From Owenia fusiformis (Eukaryota; Annelida; Polychaeta; Sabellida; Oweniidae): a DNA stretch of 64,000 nt. Each line of letters opens with the position of its first letter. Positions within the stretch are counted from its first letter, which is position 1. The position numbers were made by a program, and so were the translations under genes. The stretch is from assembly GCA_903813345.2 (NCBI GenBank), contig CAIIXF020000005.1, positions 41,767,394-41,831,393 on the forward strand. Reading direction: 5' to 3'. Below the pieces are notes generated by a model. It was not told the DNA's origin, did no database searches, and saw only the letters and a program-made list of their open reading frames with translations. Below are positions 13,201-24,900 of this stretch, piece by piece.

Positions 13201-16200
13201 GCCAGTGTCCAGCTGTTGTTGTGTGCAGGTGTTCACCAACACAAAAAGCTGAAATCGTCAAACTTTTAAAGAACCATACCAAGAAAAGGACATGTGCAAT
13301 AGGTGAGCCACACTGTCTGTTGTAATGTGTGCAATCAGGGAAAATATGACTCTCTCATCCATGTATTTCATAATATATTACAGACATGAATATTGAATCC
13401 ACAGCTTTTCAGGTAGAATTATATAATAAACATTCTTTCTCAAATAATAAGTGTATTAAGATTTGACTGTTGTCTGTTTCCTAGGTGATGGAGGTAATGA
13501 TGTCAGCATGATTCAGGCTGCTGATGCCGGAATAGGAATTGTGGGTAAAGAGGGAAAGCAAGCGTCACTGGCAGCAGATTTCTCCATCACACAGTTTAGT
13601 CATATTGGTAGACTTATTTTGGTCCATGGTCGTAACAGGTATGCTATTTGTCACGCTTTTGTGCTCTTTGTATTGTTATATTTGGTACTTTTTGATGGTT
13701 ACCATTGCTGGTGCCATTTTTATCCCACCGAACGAAGTCCGAGGGGGATATAGAGAAGCCGTCCGTCCGTTCGTTTGTCCGTATGTCCGGGCGATAACTC
13801 CAATACTGGTTGACGGATTTGGTTCAAATTTTATAGGCTTATGCCTTATGAGTGTATGACCTCTGCTCGAGAAGGAATTTTCAATATGGCCGCTCAATTC
13901 AAAATTATCGCCATTTTTCGTAAAAAATGTAATCGTTGATAACTCAAATACAAGTTGACAGATTTTTAAATTTTATATGCTGATGCCTAGGGACAAAGGA
14001 GATTCGCTCAAAAAGAGATTTTCAAGATGGCTGCTTAATTTCAAAATGGCGGCCATTTTTTATTAATAATATGTAATCTTTGATAACTCAAATACCAGTG
14101 AATGGATTTGGTTCAAATTTTATAAGATGATGCCTAGGGACACAGTTGCTTTGTTCAAAAATGAATTTTCAAGATGGCCACTGAATTTCAAAATGGTGGC
14201 CATTTTTCGTAAAAAAAAAACATAAAATTTTGATAACTCTAATACCAGCGAACGGATTTGTTTTAAATTTTATATGATAATGCCTAGGGACACAGTAGCT
14301 CTGTTCGAGGAAGAATTTTCAAAATGGCAGCTGAATTTCAAAATAGTTGCCATCTTTTCTTAATTCAAATTTTATATGCTGATACCTAGGGACACTATAG
14401 CTCTGTTCGAGAAAGATTTTCAAAATGACTGCAGAATTTCAAATGGCTGCCATTTTTAGTAAAAAAGAATGTAATCTTTGATAACTCAAATTTTAATTTA
14501 TGGATATGGTTTACATTTATATGTTGATGCTTAGGGACAAACAAGCTCTGCTCAAGAAGGAATTTTCAGGATGGCCACTAATAATCTAAATATGTTTTGT
14601 TCGGTGGGATTTGCTACTCCGTGGAGTTGCTGTTTTTCTAGTTTATTTTACATTAAGTATTTTATATAAATCATGTAAAGATCTGAATCTTTTCCTCCTT
14701 CAAACTTGGCAAAGCTGATCAAAAACACATAATAGCTGATCTGCTTTATTCCAATACATGTCTAGTCTATTTGTATTTCAGCTATAAGAGAAGTGCCTCC
14801 TTATCTCAGTTTGTGATGCACAGAGGCCTTATCATCTCAACCATGCAAGCTGTCTTCTCCTCTGTCTTCTACTTTGCATCTGTTGCACTTTTCCCAGGCT
14901 TCCTTATGGTTGGGTAAGTGTCAAATACAATGTTTATGATTGGTCAAATCTGTCACATGATTGTTTTATAGGTTTCTGGTAAATTAAATTTCATTTTTTA
15001 CTTGCCATAATCGGGGATGAGTTATAACTTTGAACAAGTATGTAAAAACAGAAAAACAGGGAAAATATGCATCTCAGTTCCGTTGGGACCTCACAATTTG
15101 CATTGAATTAACAAAAATGACATTATCTGAAATGATGCAGAAGTTGTCTAAGTATAGAATCTATGTATCAACATATACATCAATATTTTATAAAAATGTT
15201 TTGGTTTCAGGTATGCCACTGTATATACAATGTACCCTGTGTTCTCCCTAGTCCTTGACAAAGATGTATCTGCACAGATAGCTCTCACATACCCAGAACT
15301 ATATAAGGAACTCACAAAGGTATATCTAAGAACTGTATCTAGATTGGAAATGTTACACTTGGATCCAGTCAATTAGGCTTTTGTATCAGAGTCAAATTCA
15401 CAAATTCACAAAAATCGTTACTTTGAAGTAAAAGAATCCAAAAAATCAATCATGTACAATCAGTGTTAGCACATTTAATTATTTTGACAATATATAATCG
15501 TTTCAGTGTTTGCCAAATGATTTTACATTAAAACCACTCCACCCTGTCCTCATTCAGTAAATAATTAGAAACATGTACAGGGTGGGCAAAATAATCCTAT
15601 ATGTACCTGTATACTCTGCAAACTCATGATGACGTTTTGTTTTTCAGGGTAGATCATTATCTTTCAAGACTTTTCTCCTGTGGGTTCTCATAAGTATATA
15701 TCAAGGTAAGAATCATTAAGAGTGAAGGGGCTAACTTTGAAACGATTACAGATTAGGACCCTTCTTGAACTCCAAGTCCCATTTTTCAAAAAGGTGAATT
15801 TTCTTGACAAAAGTATATAGGTCATATATACTATCCAGGTCAAATAAAATTACATGGATAGACAAGAGGGTTTATTGTGGTTAAAACTGATCCTTTGAAT
15901 CATTTTCCATTTTAGGTGGTATAATAATGTATGGTGCACTCCTACTATTTGACCAAGACTTTATCCACGTTGTTTCAATCACATTCACGGCTCTTATTCT
16001 CACTGAACTGCTCATGGTTGCCTTGACGATACGTACCTGGCACTACCTGATGATCATCGCTGAGGTATTCAGTCTGGGTGTTTATATTGCTTCACTCTTT
16101 ATACTCAAGGATATTTATTTTGGTAAGTCTTATGCTCATTCATAGCTAAACACTCGATAGCCTTTCACGGGAGCTTTAAAAGAGTGAAAAAAAGAAATTG

Positions 16201-16659
16201 CAATGCTTAATGCTCTATAGCTCATTATACTCGTACATGAATTGTGTATTTTTTCTTTCTTTGTAAACCTGATATTATACTCCGAATATTACATTTGAAG
16301 AATTACTAGCAAAAAATGAAATAATCTAAAAATGATCTATTGTATTGGGACTATTCGCTAAAATATATCTCGATCTGCCTATATATATCTTCATATGATA
16401 TAGGATCATTATCATGATTGGATAATAAAATATTTCTTTGCTTTCAATCGAATTAGATGTAGTAGGTTGTATATGTAAAATGTATGTGATAAATAGTAAA
16501 ATAAATGTGTTTTTTATTTCAGATGCAAGATTCCTACAGAGTTGGGACTTTATTTGGAAGGTTCTTGTCATCACTTCTGTCAGCTGCATTCCATTGTACA
16601 TTCTCAAATTCCTACGCAAAAAGTTCTCTCCTCCAAGCTATAGCAAGTTGACTACATGA
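1287..16659 (+). CDS. ATP9: ATP9A/ATP9B-type P4-ATPase (phospholipid flippase), 5' end missing
   Basis: Class-2 P4-ATPase of the Neo1/ATP9 type. In known members this is a lipid-translocating ATPase of endosomes and trans-Golgi that works without a CDC50 subunit. Coding exons with GT-AG borders and consistent phases: 1287-1433, 3422-3511, 3703-3773, 4044-4209, 4431-4565, 4791-4979, 5292-5453, 8605-8697, 9057-9140, 9714-9884, 10111-10299, 13158-13302, 13485-13638, 14782-14913, 15211-15319, 15648-15705, 15916-16122, 16523-16659 (stop). They give 812 residues. Visible motifs: the phosphorylation loop DKTGTLTQ (Asp at 4177-4179), KGAD in the nucleotide-binding region, [10 protein letters not shown], and the hinge [14 protein letters not shown], followed by the C-terminal membrane segments and the ending [11 protein letters not shown]. 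Judging by the usual position of the Asp (about residue 390), roughly 240 N-terminal codons lie upstream of the window. An acidic [11 protein letters not shown] run precedes [11 protein letters not shown]9A and ATP9B cannot be told apart here. Confidence 0.96.
1323..2972 (+). repeat. Three tandem copies of a 119-bp exon/intron fragment of ATP9
   Basis: The segment starting AATACACTATGGGCC recurs at 1323, 1442 and 1561, a period of 119 bp. The unit holds the last 111 bases of the exon ending at 1433 plus its donor and the first intron bases. Copy 3 is interrupted at 1605/2899 by a transposon and resumes to 2972. Only copy 1 has an acceptor. Copies 2 and 3 share CTGGCACTGCCTTAGG where copy 1 has CTGGTACTGCCTTGGG, so the second duplication came from copy 2 or the reverse. 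Read-through from copy 1 meets an in-frame TAG after ten codons, and 119 is not a multiple of three, so copies 2 and 3 look non-coding. Confidence 0.9.
1606..2898. mobile_element. PIF/Harbinger-like non-autonomous DNA transposon (1,293 bp)
   Basis: Perfect 48-bp terminal inverted repeats lie at 1606-1653 and 2851-2898, starting GCACGGTGTATAACCC. They are flanked by a 3-bp target duplication TTA (1603-1605 and 2899-2901), which fits the TWA preference of PIF/Harbinger elements. The word AAACGCTCC, or its complement, recurs inside the element near 1673, 2062, 2094, 2452 and 2830, like a subterminal transposase-binding motif. No transposase ORF is present. The element sits inside the third copy of the duplicated ATP9 exon fragment. 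Confidence 0.85.
5998..6003 (-). promoter_or_regulatory. Poly(A) signal overlapping the stop codon of the SIBD-like gene
   Basis: On the minus strand the stop TAA runs directly into AATAAA, so the 3' UTR would be only about 20-30 nt if this signal is used. Confidence 0.45.
6002..6836 (-). CDS. Secreted single IGF-binding-protein domain protein (SIBD-like), 140 aa
   Basis: Complete two-exon gene on the minus strand inside the ATP9 intron 5454-8604. Exon 1 is 6836-6616 and exon 2 is 6203-6002, joined by a GT-AG intron of 412 bp that splits a Gly codon. Residues 1-23 form a signal peptide ([20 protein letters not shown]). The next ~60 residues carry the IGFBP N-terminal cysteine pattern: [27 protein letters not shown], then CESHLDC from exon 2. 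A basic tail follows with one more Cys (GKCTD), ending KPPNPWLN. Such proteins in invertebrates bind insulin-like peptides or act in immunity or shell tissue; which applies here cannot be read from sequence. A poly(A) signal AATAAA (minus, 5998-6003) overlaps the stop codon. Confidence 0.88.
7407..7970. mobile_element. Tc1/mariner-like MITE with long inverted arms (564 bp)
   Basis: Begins CAGGGTGGT and ends ACCACCCTG, flanked by TA (7405-7406 and 7971-7972). The arms are about 170 bp and imperfect: TGGAAACCCTG...ACATTTGTACATCATT on the left is mirrored by AATGATGTACAAATGT...CAGGGTTTCCA on the right. It lies in the ATP9 intron that also hosts the SIBD-like gene. Short look-alike ends (CAGGGTGGGC) occur at 15577 and 29622. 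Confidence 0.8.
10378..11421. mobile_element. CMC (Chapaev-like) non-autonomous DNA transposon (1,044 bp)
   Basis: Termini are CACTGTAAACCTG (10378) and CAGGTTTACAGTG (to 11421), with the inner pair GGCAGTTCGCT / AGCGAACTGCC extending the inverted repeat. A 4-bp target duplication CATG is present (10374-10377, 11422-11425). CACTG ends with a 4-bp duplication fit the Chapaev branch of CMC elements. No transposase ORF is seen. It lies in the ATP9 intron 10300-13157. Confidence 0.7.
11611..12630 (+). repeat. Dispersed ~1 kb repeat, copy A (CCGTCCG / GGCGGCCATTTT family)
   Basis: Starts ATCCCATCGAACGAAGTTCG, runs through a CCGT-rich tract at 11651-11706, then several ~140-bp internal repeats. 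Each of these carries AAAATGGCCGCCATTTT-type palindromes and the phrase GATTTTGTTCATATTTGGTA. It ends GTTCGATGGGATTCGCTACG...GTTGTTCTGGTT. The 11-bp ends ATCCCATCGAAC / GTTCGATGGGAT are inverted. No coding capacity is seen. It lies in an ATP9 intron. Copies B and C are at 13721-14643 and 23958-25132. Confidence 0.75.
12650..13019. mobile_element. Small TIR element / MITE (370 bp)
   Basis: Ends CACAGGGAGATATGCC and GGCATATCTCCCCGTG are inverted with one mismatch. The interior consists of AT-rich words around TTAGTACTAATT and TTAGCACT. The target duplication is unclear. It directly follows dispersed repeat copy A in the same ATP9 intron. Confidence 0.6.
13721..14643 (+). repeat. Dispersed ~1 kb repeat, copy B
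   Basis: Same architecture as copy A: start ATCCCACCGAACGAAGTCCG, a CCGTCCGTCCG tract, then about seven internal units with AAAATGGCGGCCATTTTT and GATAACTCAAATACCAG, and end TTCGGTGGGATTTGCTAC. It is diverged from copy A in its internal units. It fills most of the 1,143-bp ATP9 intron 13639-14781. Confidence 0.75.
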
Positions 16660-17115
16660 GATATGATGAACTGGTCATATATATTGGAAAATTCCAGTCA
16701 TATTTTATTCAAATTTTGATTCAAATACATCTGGAATATTTCGAGCTCTACACATTAGATACAGACATCCTTCATGTAAATGAACAGGGGTTTCATTTTC
16801 ATTTGATTTATGACAAGAAGGATTGTAATAATTTGAGGATTTCTTTTATTTTGGCGGACTTATTAAGTCTTGATTTCAGTTTGACAGGGTTTGAAAGAAA
16901 TTACAGCACATGAAGAATATCAGGAAGAACAATATATTGTTTCCTGTCAGTATGTGCTTCAATCATTATTCTTAATTTACTTTTCATTGTTATAATGCTT
17001 TTATATTTCATATAGCTCTATTAAGTGGATACTTTGAATGTTATTCAGATGATTAATGATTGTTCATTTCAAGTTATGTATATTAAACAATATGTCATAT
17101 ATGAGTATAACCAAA

Positions 17116-17393
17116 TATCACTGTACTGTATTATATGGATTAATGGCAATACAATCACTTTATTTGGCCCATTACATTGCCTCATATCACTGTATTGTAC
17201 TACATGGATTAATGGCAATACAATCACTTTATTTGGCCCATTACATTGCCTCATATCACTGTATTGTACTACATGGATTAATGGCAATACAATCACTTTA
17301 TTTGGCCCATTACATTGCCTCATATCACTGTATTGTACTACAAGGATTAATGGCAATACAATCACTTTATTTGGCCCATTACATTGCCTCATA
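17116..17393 (+). repeat. 69-bp tandem repeat, 4 copies, in the ATP9 3' UTR
   Basis: Unit ATCACTGTATTGTACTACAT...TTTGGCCCATTACATTGCCTCAT is repeated four times with few mismatches, the first copy being the most diverged. The apparent ORFs through it are repeat artefacts. Confidence 0.9.
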
Positions 17394-18082
17394 CATGTAG
17401 TACATAGTACAGTAAAACCTGTGTTCATGGAACACCTTTGGGACCTCTAGATAAATTGCAGGGTTATAATATTTGGGAATTTCCCTTAAATTACATTACA
17501 ATTGTTTAGACAGAAACATGACAAACCAAACACATTAATTGAAATGATTTTATTTAAACTTAGAAACAATAGTGTACACTTCTGTTCAGTCGACTCAATA
17601 TTGTATCCCTGTAAACATTGATTTCAGTCAACTTCAGGAGGTTATATAAATGTCAACTTAGTTTCATCTATGCTGGTGAATTCAGTAGATAGTTGGTACT
17701 AGGTAGCAAGCAGTAAGATACAGTGGGACCAAATGTAATTCTTATATATAAATGACTGATATGAAGGGGCTCGTATGTGTTGTGAATTTAATTTAAAAAT
17801 AAATTTGTGCCATTCTTGCTTATCTATTCAAAGATCACATTTTGTGCCACAATCACAACATGTACTTGTTGGAATTCAATGCACCTTTCTAATATAAAGT
17901 TGATCTCTGTGTTAGACAGAAGGCATGATGTAAGCTGCAGCTTTCTAAAGTGTTCATTATGATGATAAGCTCGGTCATTGTGTAGTGTTTATAGTACGTA
18001 CATTTTATGTATGTAAGATTGCAAGGGGTTTGGGATATTATTTATGATTTTTAGACTGTATTATATTACTTATTATATTTAA

Positions 18083-18088
18083 AATAAA
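18083..18088 (+). promoter_or_regulatory. Poly(A) signal of ATP9
   Basis: AATAAA followed by a T-rich tract at 18108-18118, the usual downstream element. Confidence 0.6.
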
Positions 18089-18123
18089 GGAATTATTTGA
18101 TAAATCTGTTTTTTTTTCAATGA

Positions 18124-18129
18124 TTTATT
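18124..18129 (-). promoter_or_regulatory. Poly(A) signal of the convergent minus-strand gene
   Basis: TTTATT on the plus strand reads AATAAA on the minus strand. It is the first such signal after the minus-strand stop at 18960, giving a 3' UTR of about 850 nt. The two convergent genes would end within a few tens of bases of each other. Confidence 0.45.
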
Positions 18130-18199
18130 AATACGATATACAAAGGTACAAAATATAATATGTATTATATAAAATACACTCGAGACTTCTAATGCATAA

Positions 18200-18440
18200 A
18201 ATCAAGAATAAGTTATTATAATAAAATAGGGATGAACATCTTCTAGATCAGGTACATTCTAGAATAAGTTATTATAATAAAATAGGAATGAACATCTTCT
18301 AGATCAAGTACATTCTAGAATAAGTTATTATAATAAAATAGGAATGAACATCTTCTAGATCAGGTACATTCTAGAATAAGTTATTATAATAAAATAGGAA
18401 TGAACATCTTCTAGATCAGGTACATTCTAGAATAAGTTAT
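18200..18440. repeat. ~59-bp tandem repeat, about 4 copies
   Basis: Unit TAGAATAAGTTATTATAATA...AACATCTTCTAGATCAGGTACATTC. It lies in the inferred 3' UTR of the minus-strand gene. Confidence 0.85.
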
Positions 18441-18959
18441 TAGAAAACATATAAAATATAAACTTTTAGGTATGGCAGTCTCAGATAAAAAAAAACTACA
18501 TGTAATACTGTAATACACACAGTGACACCATGAGGAATATATCAGATTAGTACAAGAGCAAAAAAAATTTGATTAACTATTTAAAAATGTGGAATGTATA
18601 AGACTTCTAAAACAATATTGGTAAATATAATAAAACAACACATAACATAATAACACATTACATAATATTAGAGAATAATAATAAACCAAGTCATCTTTAC
18701 AATAAGTTCACAGTAAATGATGTGCCAGAAAAGTAAAGAAAACTTTTTTGTAAATGTTACAAATACAGTGATAGAATAGCATTCTTATATAATCTTAAAA
18801 GTGAAGAGATTCAGTTTCAATATCAACATCATTGCAGAGAAATGGACCATGTAATTTCTTACAGAAAACAAAAATAATTCATTCCCAGCATGTCAACAAC
18901 ACTTAATTCCCATCATGCCCACAGTAACAATTCATTCCCATCATGCCCAAAATGACACT

Positions 18960-21900
18960 TCATTGTCGTGATGTATTAATACAGCAGATTGCACCATGAC
19001 CATCGCTGAAGAATGTGTAATGTCCTTCCTCTCCAAGTCCATTATTCAAATGCTCATATTTCTGTCTCAACTCATTATCTTCTGTGAGGAATGTTGTGGT
19101 GAAGCTATGAGGTCCTCGGCCCAGGCATGGCAGGAGGCTGACCAGTTTGTTCTCGGTAGAGAATCTGTAGAGATGTTCCCGATAAAGGGTATCACTGTCC
19201 CTATTTAGTGTAGCTGTTATTAGAAACCCATCTGAAGTACAAGAAGGACTCTGTTAGCTTAATTGCAAAGAAATAGACACAATGTCTTATACTTAAGCTT
19301 GTGACAAGCTTACTCTGATTTAGATTTAATTAATATATTATTTGCATATTTAAATATTCACTTTCGCCCAGCCTAGCATCTTGGTTATAACAGTACAATA
19401 AAATCTGTGTATGGTTTACCAAGCAAAAAATGTTCAGTGTTGGTAGGTGTTCACTATGGAGAGGGTAATTTATACAGAAGTCAGTAGAGAATGTGCAGAG
19501 GAAGGATGTACACTAGAGACAGGTGTTCACTTAGAGAGGTGTTCACTAAAACAGGTTTTATTGTACTCCATTATTTTAAAGAAATCGACGCACCTGGTAT
19601 GAATGCTGCATCAATGGGTTGTCCTGATACTTTCACACTCTGCATCAGTTCTACACAACTTGGACTGCACCTTTAAATAGAAGTGTACCAATCTGTACCA
19701 ATCTGTATTGGTACTGAGATTGTCCCCGCTGATCATCTCTGTCACAATACAGAAAATATTGGTACGGAGGGGACAATCTCAGTAGCAATACAGAGGATCA
19801 CACGATAAAAACGTTATTGAATGATTTGAAGTGGAATACAGGAAATATTCTGTCTCGATATTCTGTATTGGCACTCGACTTCGTCTCGTTCCAATACAAA
19901 ATTTCTCGAGCAGAATATATCCTGTATTGCTCTTCAAATCATTCAATAACTTATATTATCGTATGATCTGTAAAATGAAGCCCTCTGATTGGTCAGTTCT
20001 TGTGCTGTACCAATCTGTATTGCTACTGAGATTGTCCGCGTTGATCATCTCCGTCGCAATACAGAAAATATTGGTACGGAGGAGACAATCTCAGTAGCAA
20101 TACAGAGGATAACACGATAAAAACGTTATTGAATGATTTGAAGTGCAATACAGAATATATTCTGTCTCGATATTCTGTATTGGCACTCGACTTCGTCTCG
20201 TTCCAATACGGAATTTCTCGAACAGAATATATCCTGTATTGCACTTCAAATCATTCAATAACTTATAGTATTGTAATAGTTTGAATCAAATTGTTCTCTA
20301 AATCCATTTAATTCATTTGAATTTGTTGGAATAATTATACCTGATTCAGCCAGCCTGGAAAGTAATCTAGATCACCAGGCCAATGTACCAGATAATTCTC
20401 AGATACAAGGTCACTCATTCAGTCAATACTTACTGGTTAACAATGGGAATTTGAAGCACAATGACAAGCGAATCTAGACTCAGAATACATCGCACCACTT
20501 CCACGTTTCCCGCATTTGGGTGCATGGCTGTGGAAGATTTGATAACATGCATGTTTCTGTAGGTTCCTTGGAAGAAAGTTCTGTCATCTGATAGTTTGTC
20601 TGCTTCAGTACTGAAATAAAATACATACTTTTACTTTCATACACTTCATTTTTTTATTTTTTTTATTTCTTATTTCCTTCATATAAGAATAAATCAGAAT
20701 AAAAATTATTTACAGTGGACACCATAAAAAAGGTGAATATACTGCTTGATTAAAGAAAATTGAATATACTAATAATGCAAATAAATAAATAAGTATAAAT
20801 AAGAGCGCATTAACAGTCGTTGAGGAGGAGCAGGGGAAGTGGCAGTAATGTGAAGTATGATTACTTGGTATTGATCTTTGGACAAATACTGCTGGAGATG
20901 ATAAGTTGTGATTAAATGCATTTTTGACCCATATATTTGGTGTAAATTAATAGAATCGAGTGCAATCTAAAGAAATTTTATCTGATTTTGTCTACATTGG
21001 CTGATTTCAATTGATTTAAGTGAGACTACTTCTTTTTTTCAAATTGTTTAGGACTAAGATTAAAGTCGTGAGTTGCCTAGCACTAGGTGGGTTACAAGGT
21101 GATTCAGCTCTCTAGCCCTGATCATGCATAACCTTACTACATATGGAAACTTATTACAGATTTGCAATACTACTTACAATAGTTTGCTGGTTGTCATGGT
21201 AACAGGTTGTAAAGATTCAGGTAGCAGAATCACAAGCCCCTCTGTTGTAAGAGTGAATACCAGTTTATGAGCACACTTGATAGCAACTGGCTCTATGGTC
21301 TCATTGCTGTACCTCCCTCTTTTTATGGAATAACCAGTTACCCTAGAAACAAGATCTAATGATTATGTTGCATATTACAGTAGAACCTGTGTCAGTAGAA
21401 CACCTTTGATACCTCTAAAGGTGTTCCACTTGGAAGGTGTCCCACTTTCTAAAGTCCATTTACATTAATTCAATAAGTCATGAGATACTGCAAAGTATTC
21501 CATGAAGGAGTATGCTGTATGTGATTTACTCCTATCTAATGGGCTAATATTCTGAGTTTTAACATACAAGATACTAATTCTGGATGCTATGAATCACCTT
21601 ACCTGTTTGGTTCTCTGTCTATCATTGCAAACATGGTATCCCCTATGACATCTGTGAAATCAAATGTCTCTTTAAGAACTCTCTCTCCTGATTCTAGGAT
21701 TTCACCATTTTTGTCAAATGTAACAGCACTGAAAAACAATTTCAAATGACACACTGGAACACCAAATGGCGGAACATGATAAAATGGTGCACCAAAAGGA
21801 TTTCCAAATATGTTTTAATCCAATATAAATCCTGTAAGAACAGCCCACATATGCACATAAAGTCATATAACTAATGTCACAATTCAAGAAAAAATAGTGC

Positions 21901-24900
21901 TGTGGGTACTGGGCTCACATGGTGTTGTGCTACTAGTTTTCTGACAAAAGTCCATAATCACCACCTCCAAAATTTACCCAGAATGCCAAAGAAAGCATTT
22001 GTAAACTTTTATACTATGAAACACCCTGATTGATCCGTGAAATTGTTATTGGCTCAAACATATAGAGAAGATTTTAGGACTGCAAATTCAAACTGACCAC
22101 CTTAAAATACCTGAAATGCCCCAAAACTAATCAGTTATGAAGATTTAAACTAAGAAATTTCCCTACAAATTTTAGATAAATCCATCAAACAGTTTGGCTT
22201 GAAACCTTTAGACAAGACTTCATACACAAGATTTCAGGATCAAAAAACAGCTGAGGTTTTCTGTGTTGATGTTGAACAAAAATAACTAAAAAGGGAAGCT
22301 CATCAAATCAACAGCTTTTAAAACATGCCACTAATATTGTTAACAGATAGACAAAAATGAATGATTGGCATTTTGAAAATAGGCGAGCTTATTGAACCAG
22401 GAGTCTTTGGTGGCTTTCTATTGTTGATAAACAAAACTACCTTAAAACTGGAATCATATTGATAGAAGTTTGGCTTGAAACCTGTAGACTTCATAGACAA
22501 GATTAAGGGTTGGGAAAAATGGCTGACAATAAAAATGTTGATATCATTTTTGCCGATTTCATTTTATTAAATTATTTCATAGTACAGTGACTTGAATTTT
22601 TACAATGCTAGACACCTAACACTACTGATAATCATAGCAAATGATCTAAAAGTGAATTTTGTGTGACAAAAATGGATGCCAATTTGGAAATAGATGAGCT
22701 TGTAAACTGATAGTTATAGGGGGCTTCCTTGTATTGGTAATTAACAAAAGTAACCTAGAATCATATCAACATAGGCTTTCTTCTAAATGGTCTAAAAGTG
22801 AATTTTGTAAGACCAAAGATTTTGAACCGGGAGTCATTGAGGGGTTTTCTCGATTGAAGTTGAACAAAAAACATAAAACGAGAATTCTATCAGAGGTTTT
22901 AAAATGTGCCACTAACATTGATGGACAGACAGACGGACAAGTGAGCGATTGCAAAAGCTCACCATGTGAGCTAATAAAAATGAACAAAATACCTCTTCTT
23001 CTTTGTATTTTCGAGACACTGCAAACACTTGAGTGTAAATGTCTCAGCATCAGGAAAGACCTTGACTTCTGACCTTGGTGACCTTGGGACCATGCGTTCA
23101 GGGTCAAGTGACCACCCATCCACGAATGGTGTGACCTTACAGTGTGTGGTTGGTGCACTGAAGCTCTCACCATTGTCACAGTTGATGAACTGAAGAACCA
23201 GAGAAAACAACTTTTGAAATTCCAAAATTTGCACACCCAGTAACATGCGGTACAAACTTCGAATTTGAATTTTTGACCTACCGGATGTTTGAAAATCAAG
23301 GATTACGAGTCTCGTACTGCACCGCTTTTCTTCAAACTTGTTCCATTCAAAGCATAACAAAAATCCCTTTCTGTTGGTACATTATTCTCTTAAACAGAGT
23401 CCCTACTTCCAGCGGCATTTTGGTCCCCAGCTGTAAGAAGGTCTTCTAACAGCTGGGGACCAAAACGCTGCTAGAACGAGGGACTCTTTACAATAAAGTA
23501 ATGCACCGACAGAAAGGCAATTTTGTTTTGCTTTTAATGGAACAAGTTTGAAGAAAAACGGTGTAGTATGAGACTCACAATCCTTGATTTTCGAGCATCT
23601 GGTAGGTCAAAAATTCAAATTAACGGTCGAAGTTTGTACCGCGTGAGTAAGCATGACAAGTATAAATTGAATTCAAGTCCTATTATAATCATGGTGTTTC
23701 TAGAAAGCCCACTACCCTCACCTTTTCAATTCTAAATGGCAACTGAATTACTTTCTACACACACAAATTTAAAGCTTTGATAAGTTCAGATAATGTAAGT
23801 TATTTACCACTTCAGGGCCTAAGGGGGTTTAGTAAGGCTCTGTAAACAGGCAATGACAAAATGGAATAAAAAAATCAGAAAAAGCTGCCAATTGAATTTA
23901 CCCCTAATATGCCCACACTCTAATCAGTACTTGATTTTCAGACCAATAAACATTTTAAACCAGAACAACGCCAAAGCGTAGCGAATCCCATCGAACAGAA
24001 ATGGCTGGCATTTTTACAAACGAAATATATAGCAAATATCATAAAACAACACACCAGAAAGGCCACCATTTTCAAAATGGTTGCTCACTAGCCAAGTTGT
24101 CATCAGAAGAAATAATATGCTTTTTAGTGGCCACCTATAAATTTTTGGAAAAATCGCACACATGTACTTGTAAAATAACATACATAAAAATGGTGGCCAT
24201 TTTTTAAAATGGCCGACTACTCCCCAAAATTTTATTAGACAATGTGCCATGCTTAGAGTATTCACATATCAAATATGAACAAAATTGCTCCACTACGTAT
24301 TTTCGAGTTATACTAAAATACGTTAAATTGGCGGCCATTTTTCAAAATTCTTTTCAAAATGGCCACCTTCTACCAAAAGTGTCATAGGACAGTGTGCCAT
24401 GCTTATAGTATTCACATACCAAATATGAACAAATTCGCTCCACTACTTTTCGAGTTATAGTAAAATACGTTAAAATGGCGGCCATTTTTCAAAATTTTTT
24501 TCAAAATGGCCACCTTCTACCAAAAGTGTCATAGGACAGTGTGCCATGCTTATGGTATTCACATACCAAATATGAACAAAATCGCTCTACTACTTTTCGA
24601 GTTATAGTAAAATACGTTAAAATGGCGGCCATTTTTCAAAATGGCCGCCTTCTACCAAAAGTGTCTTTAGACAGTGTGCAATGTTTATAGTATTCACATA
24701 CCAAATATGAACAAAATCGCTCCACTACTTTTCGAGTTACAGCAAAAATCGTAAAATAACGAGTAAAGGCCGCCATTTTTCAAGATGGCTGCCACGTGCT
24801 TTTTTAATATCTACATTGTAGCTTTATTAATGTCCTTTATAATTTTTTTACATTTAAAACATATTGCTATTACAGTTTTACATATTGTACCTAAATTACT

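Larger units (their letters stand above)
16660..18105 (+). other. ATP9 3' UTR
   Basis: AT-rich sequence with no gene, from the stop codon to just past the AATAAA at 18083-18088. It contains a four-copy 69-bp repeat. Confidence 0.6.

Noticed and set aside
13463-13859. Alternative ATP9 reading extending past 13638
   Set aside because: The extra codons are intron followed by dispersed repeat copy B; the spliced product matches the family.
17025-17450. 141-codon ORF
   Set aside because: It runs through the 69-bp tandem repeat in the ATP9 3' UTR and is open in three frames for that reason.
22766-23360. 177- and 129-codon minus-strand ORFs
   Set aside because: Only 22993-23189 is supported as an exon by splice sites and phase; the extensions run into the foldback element and another repeat end.
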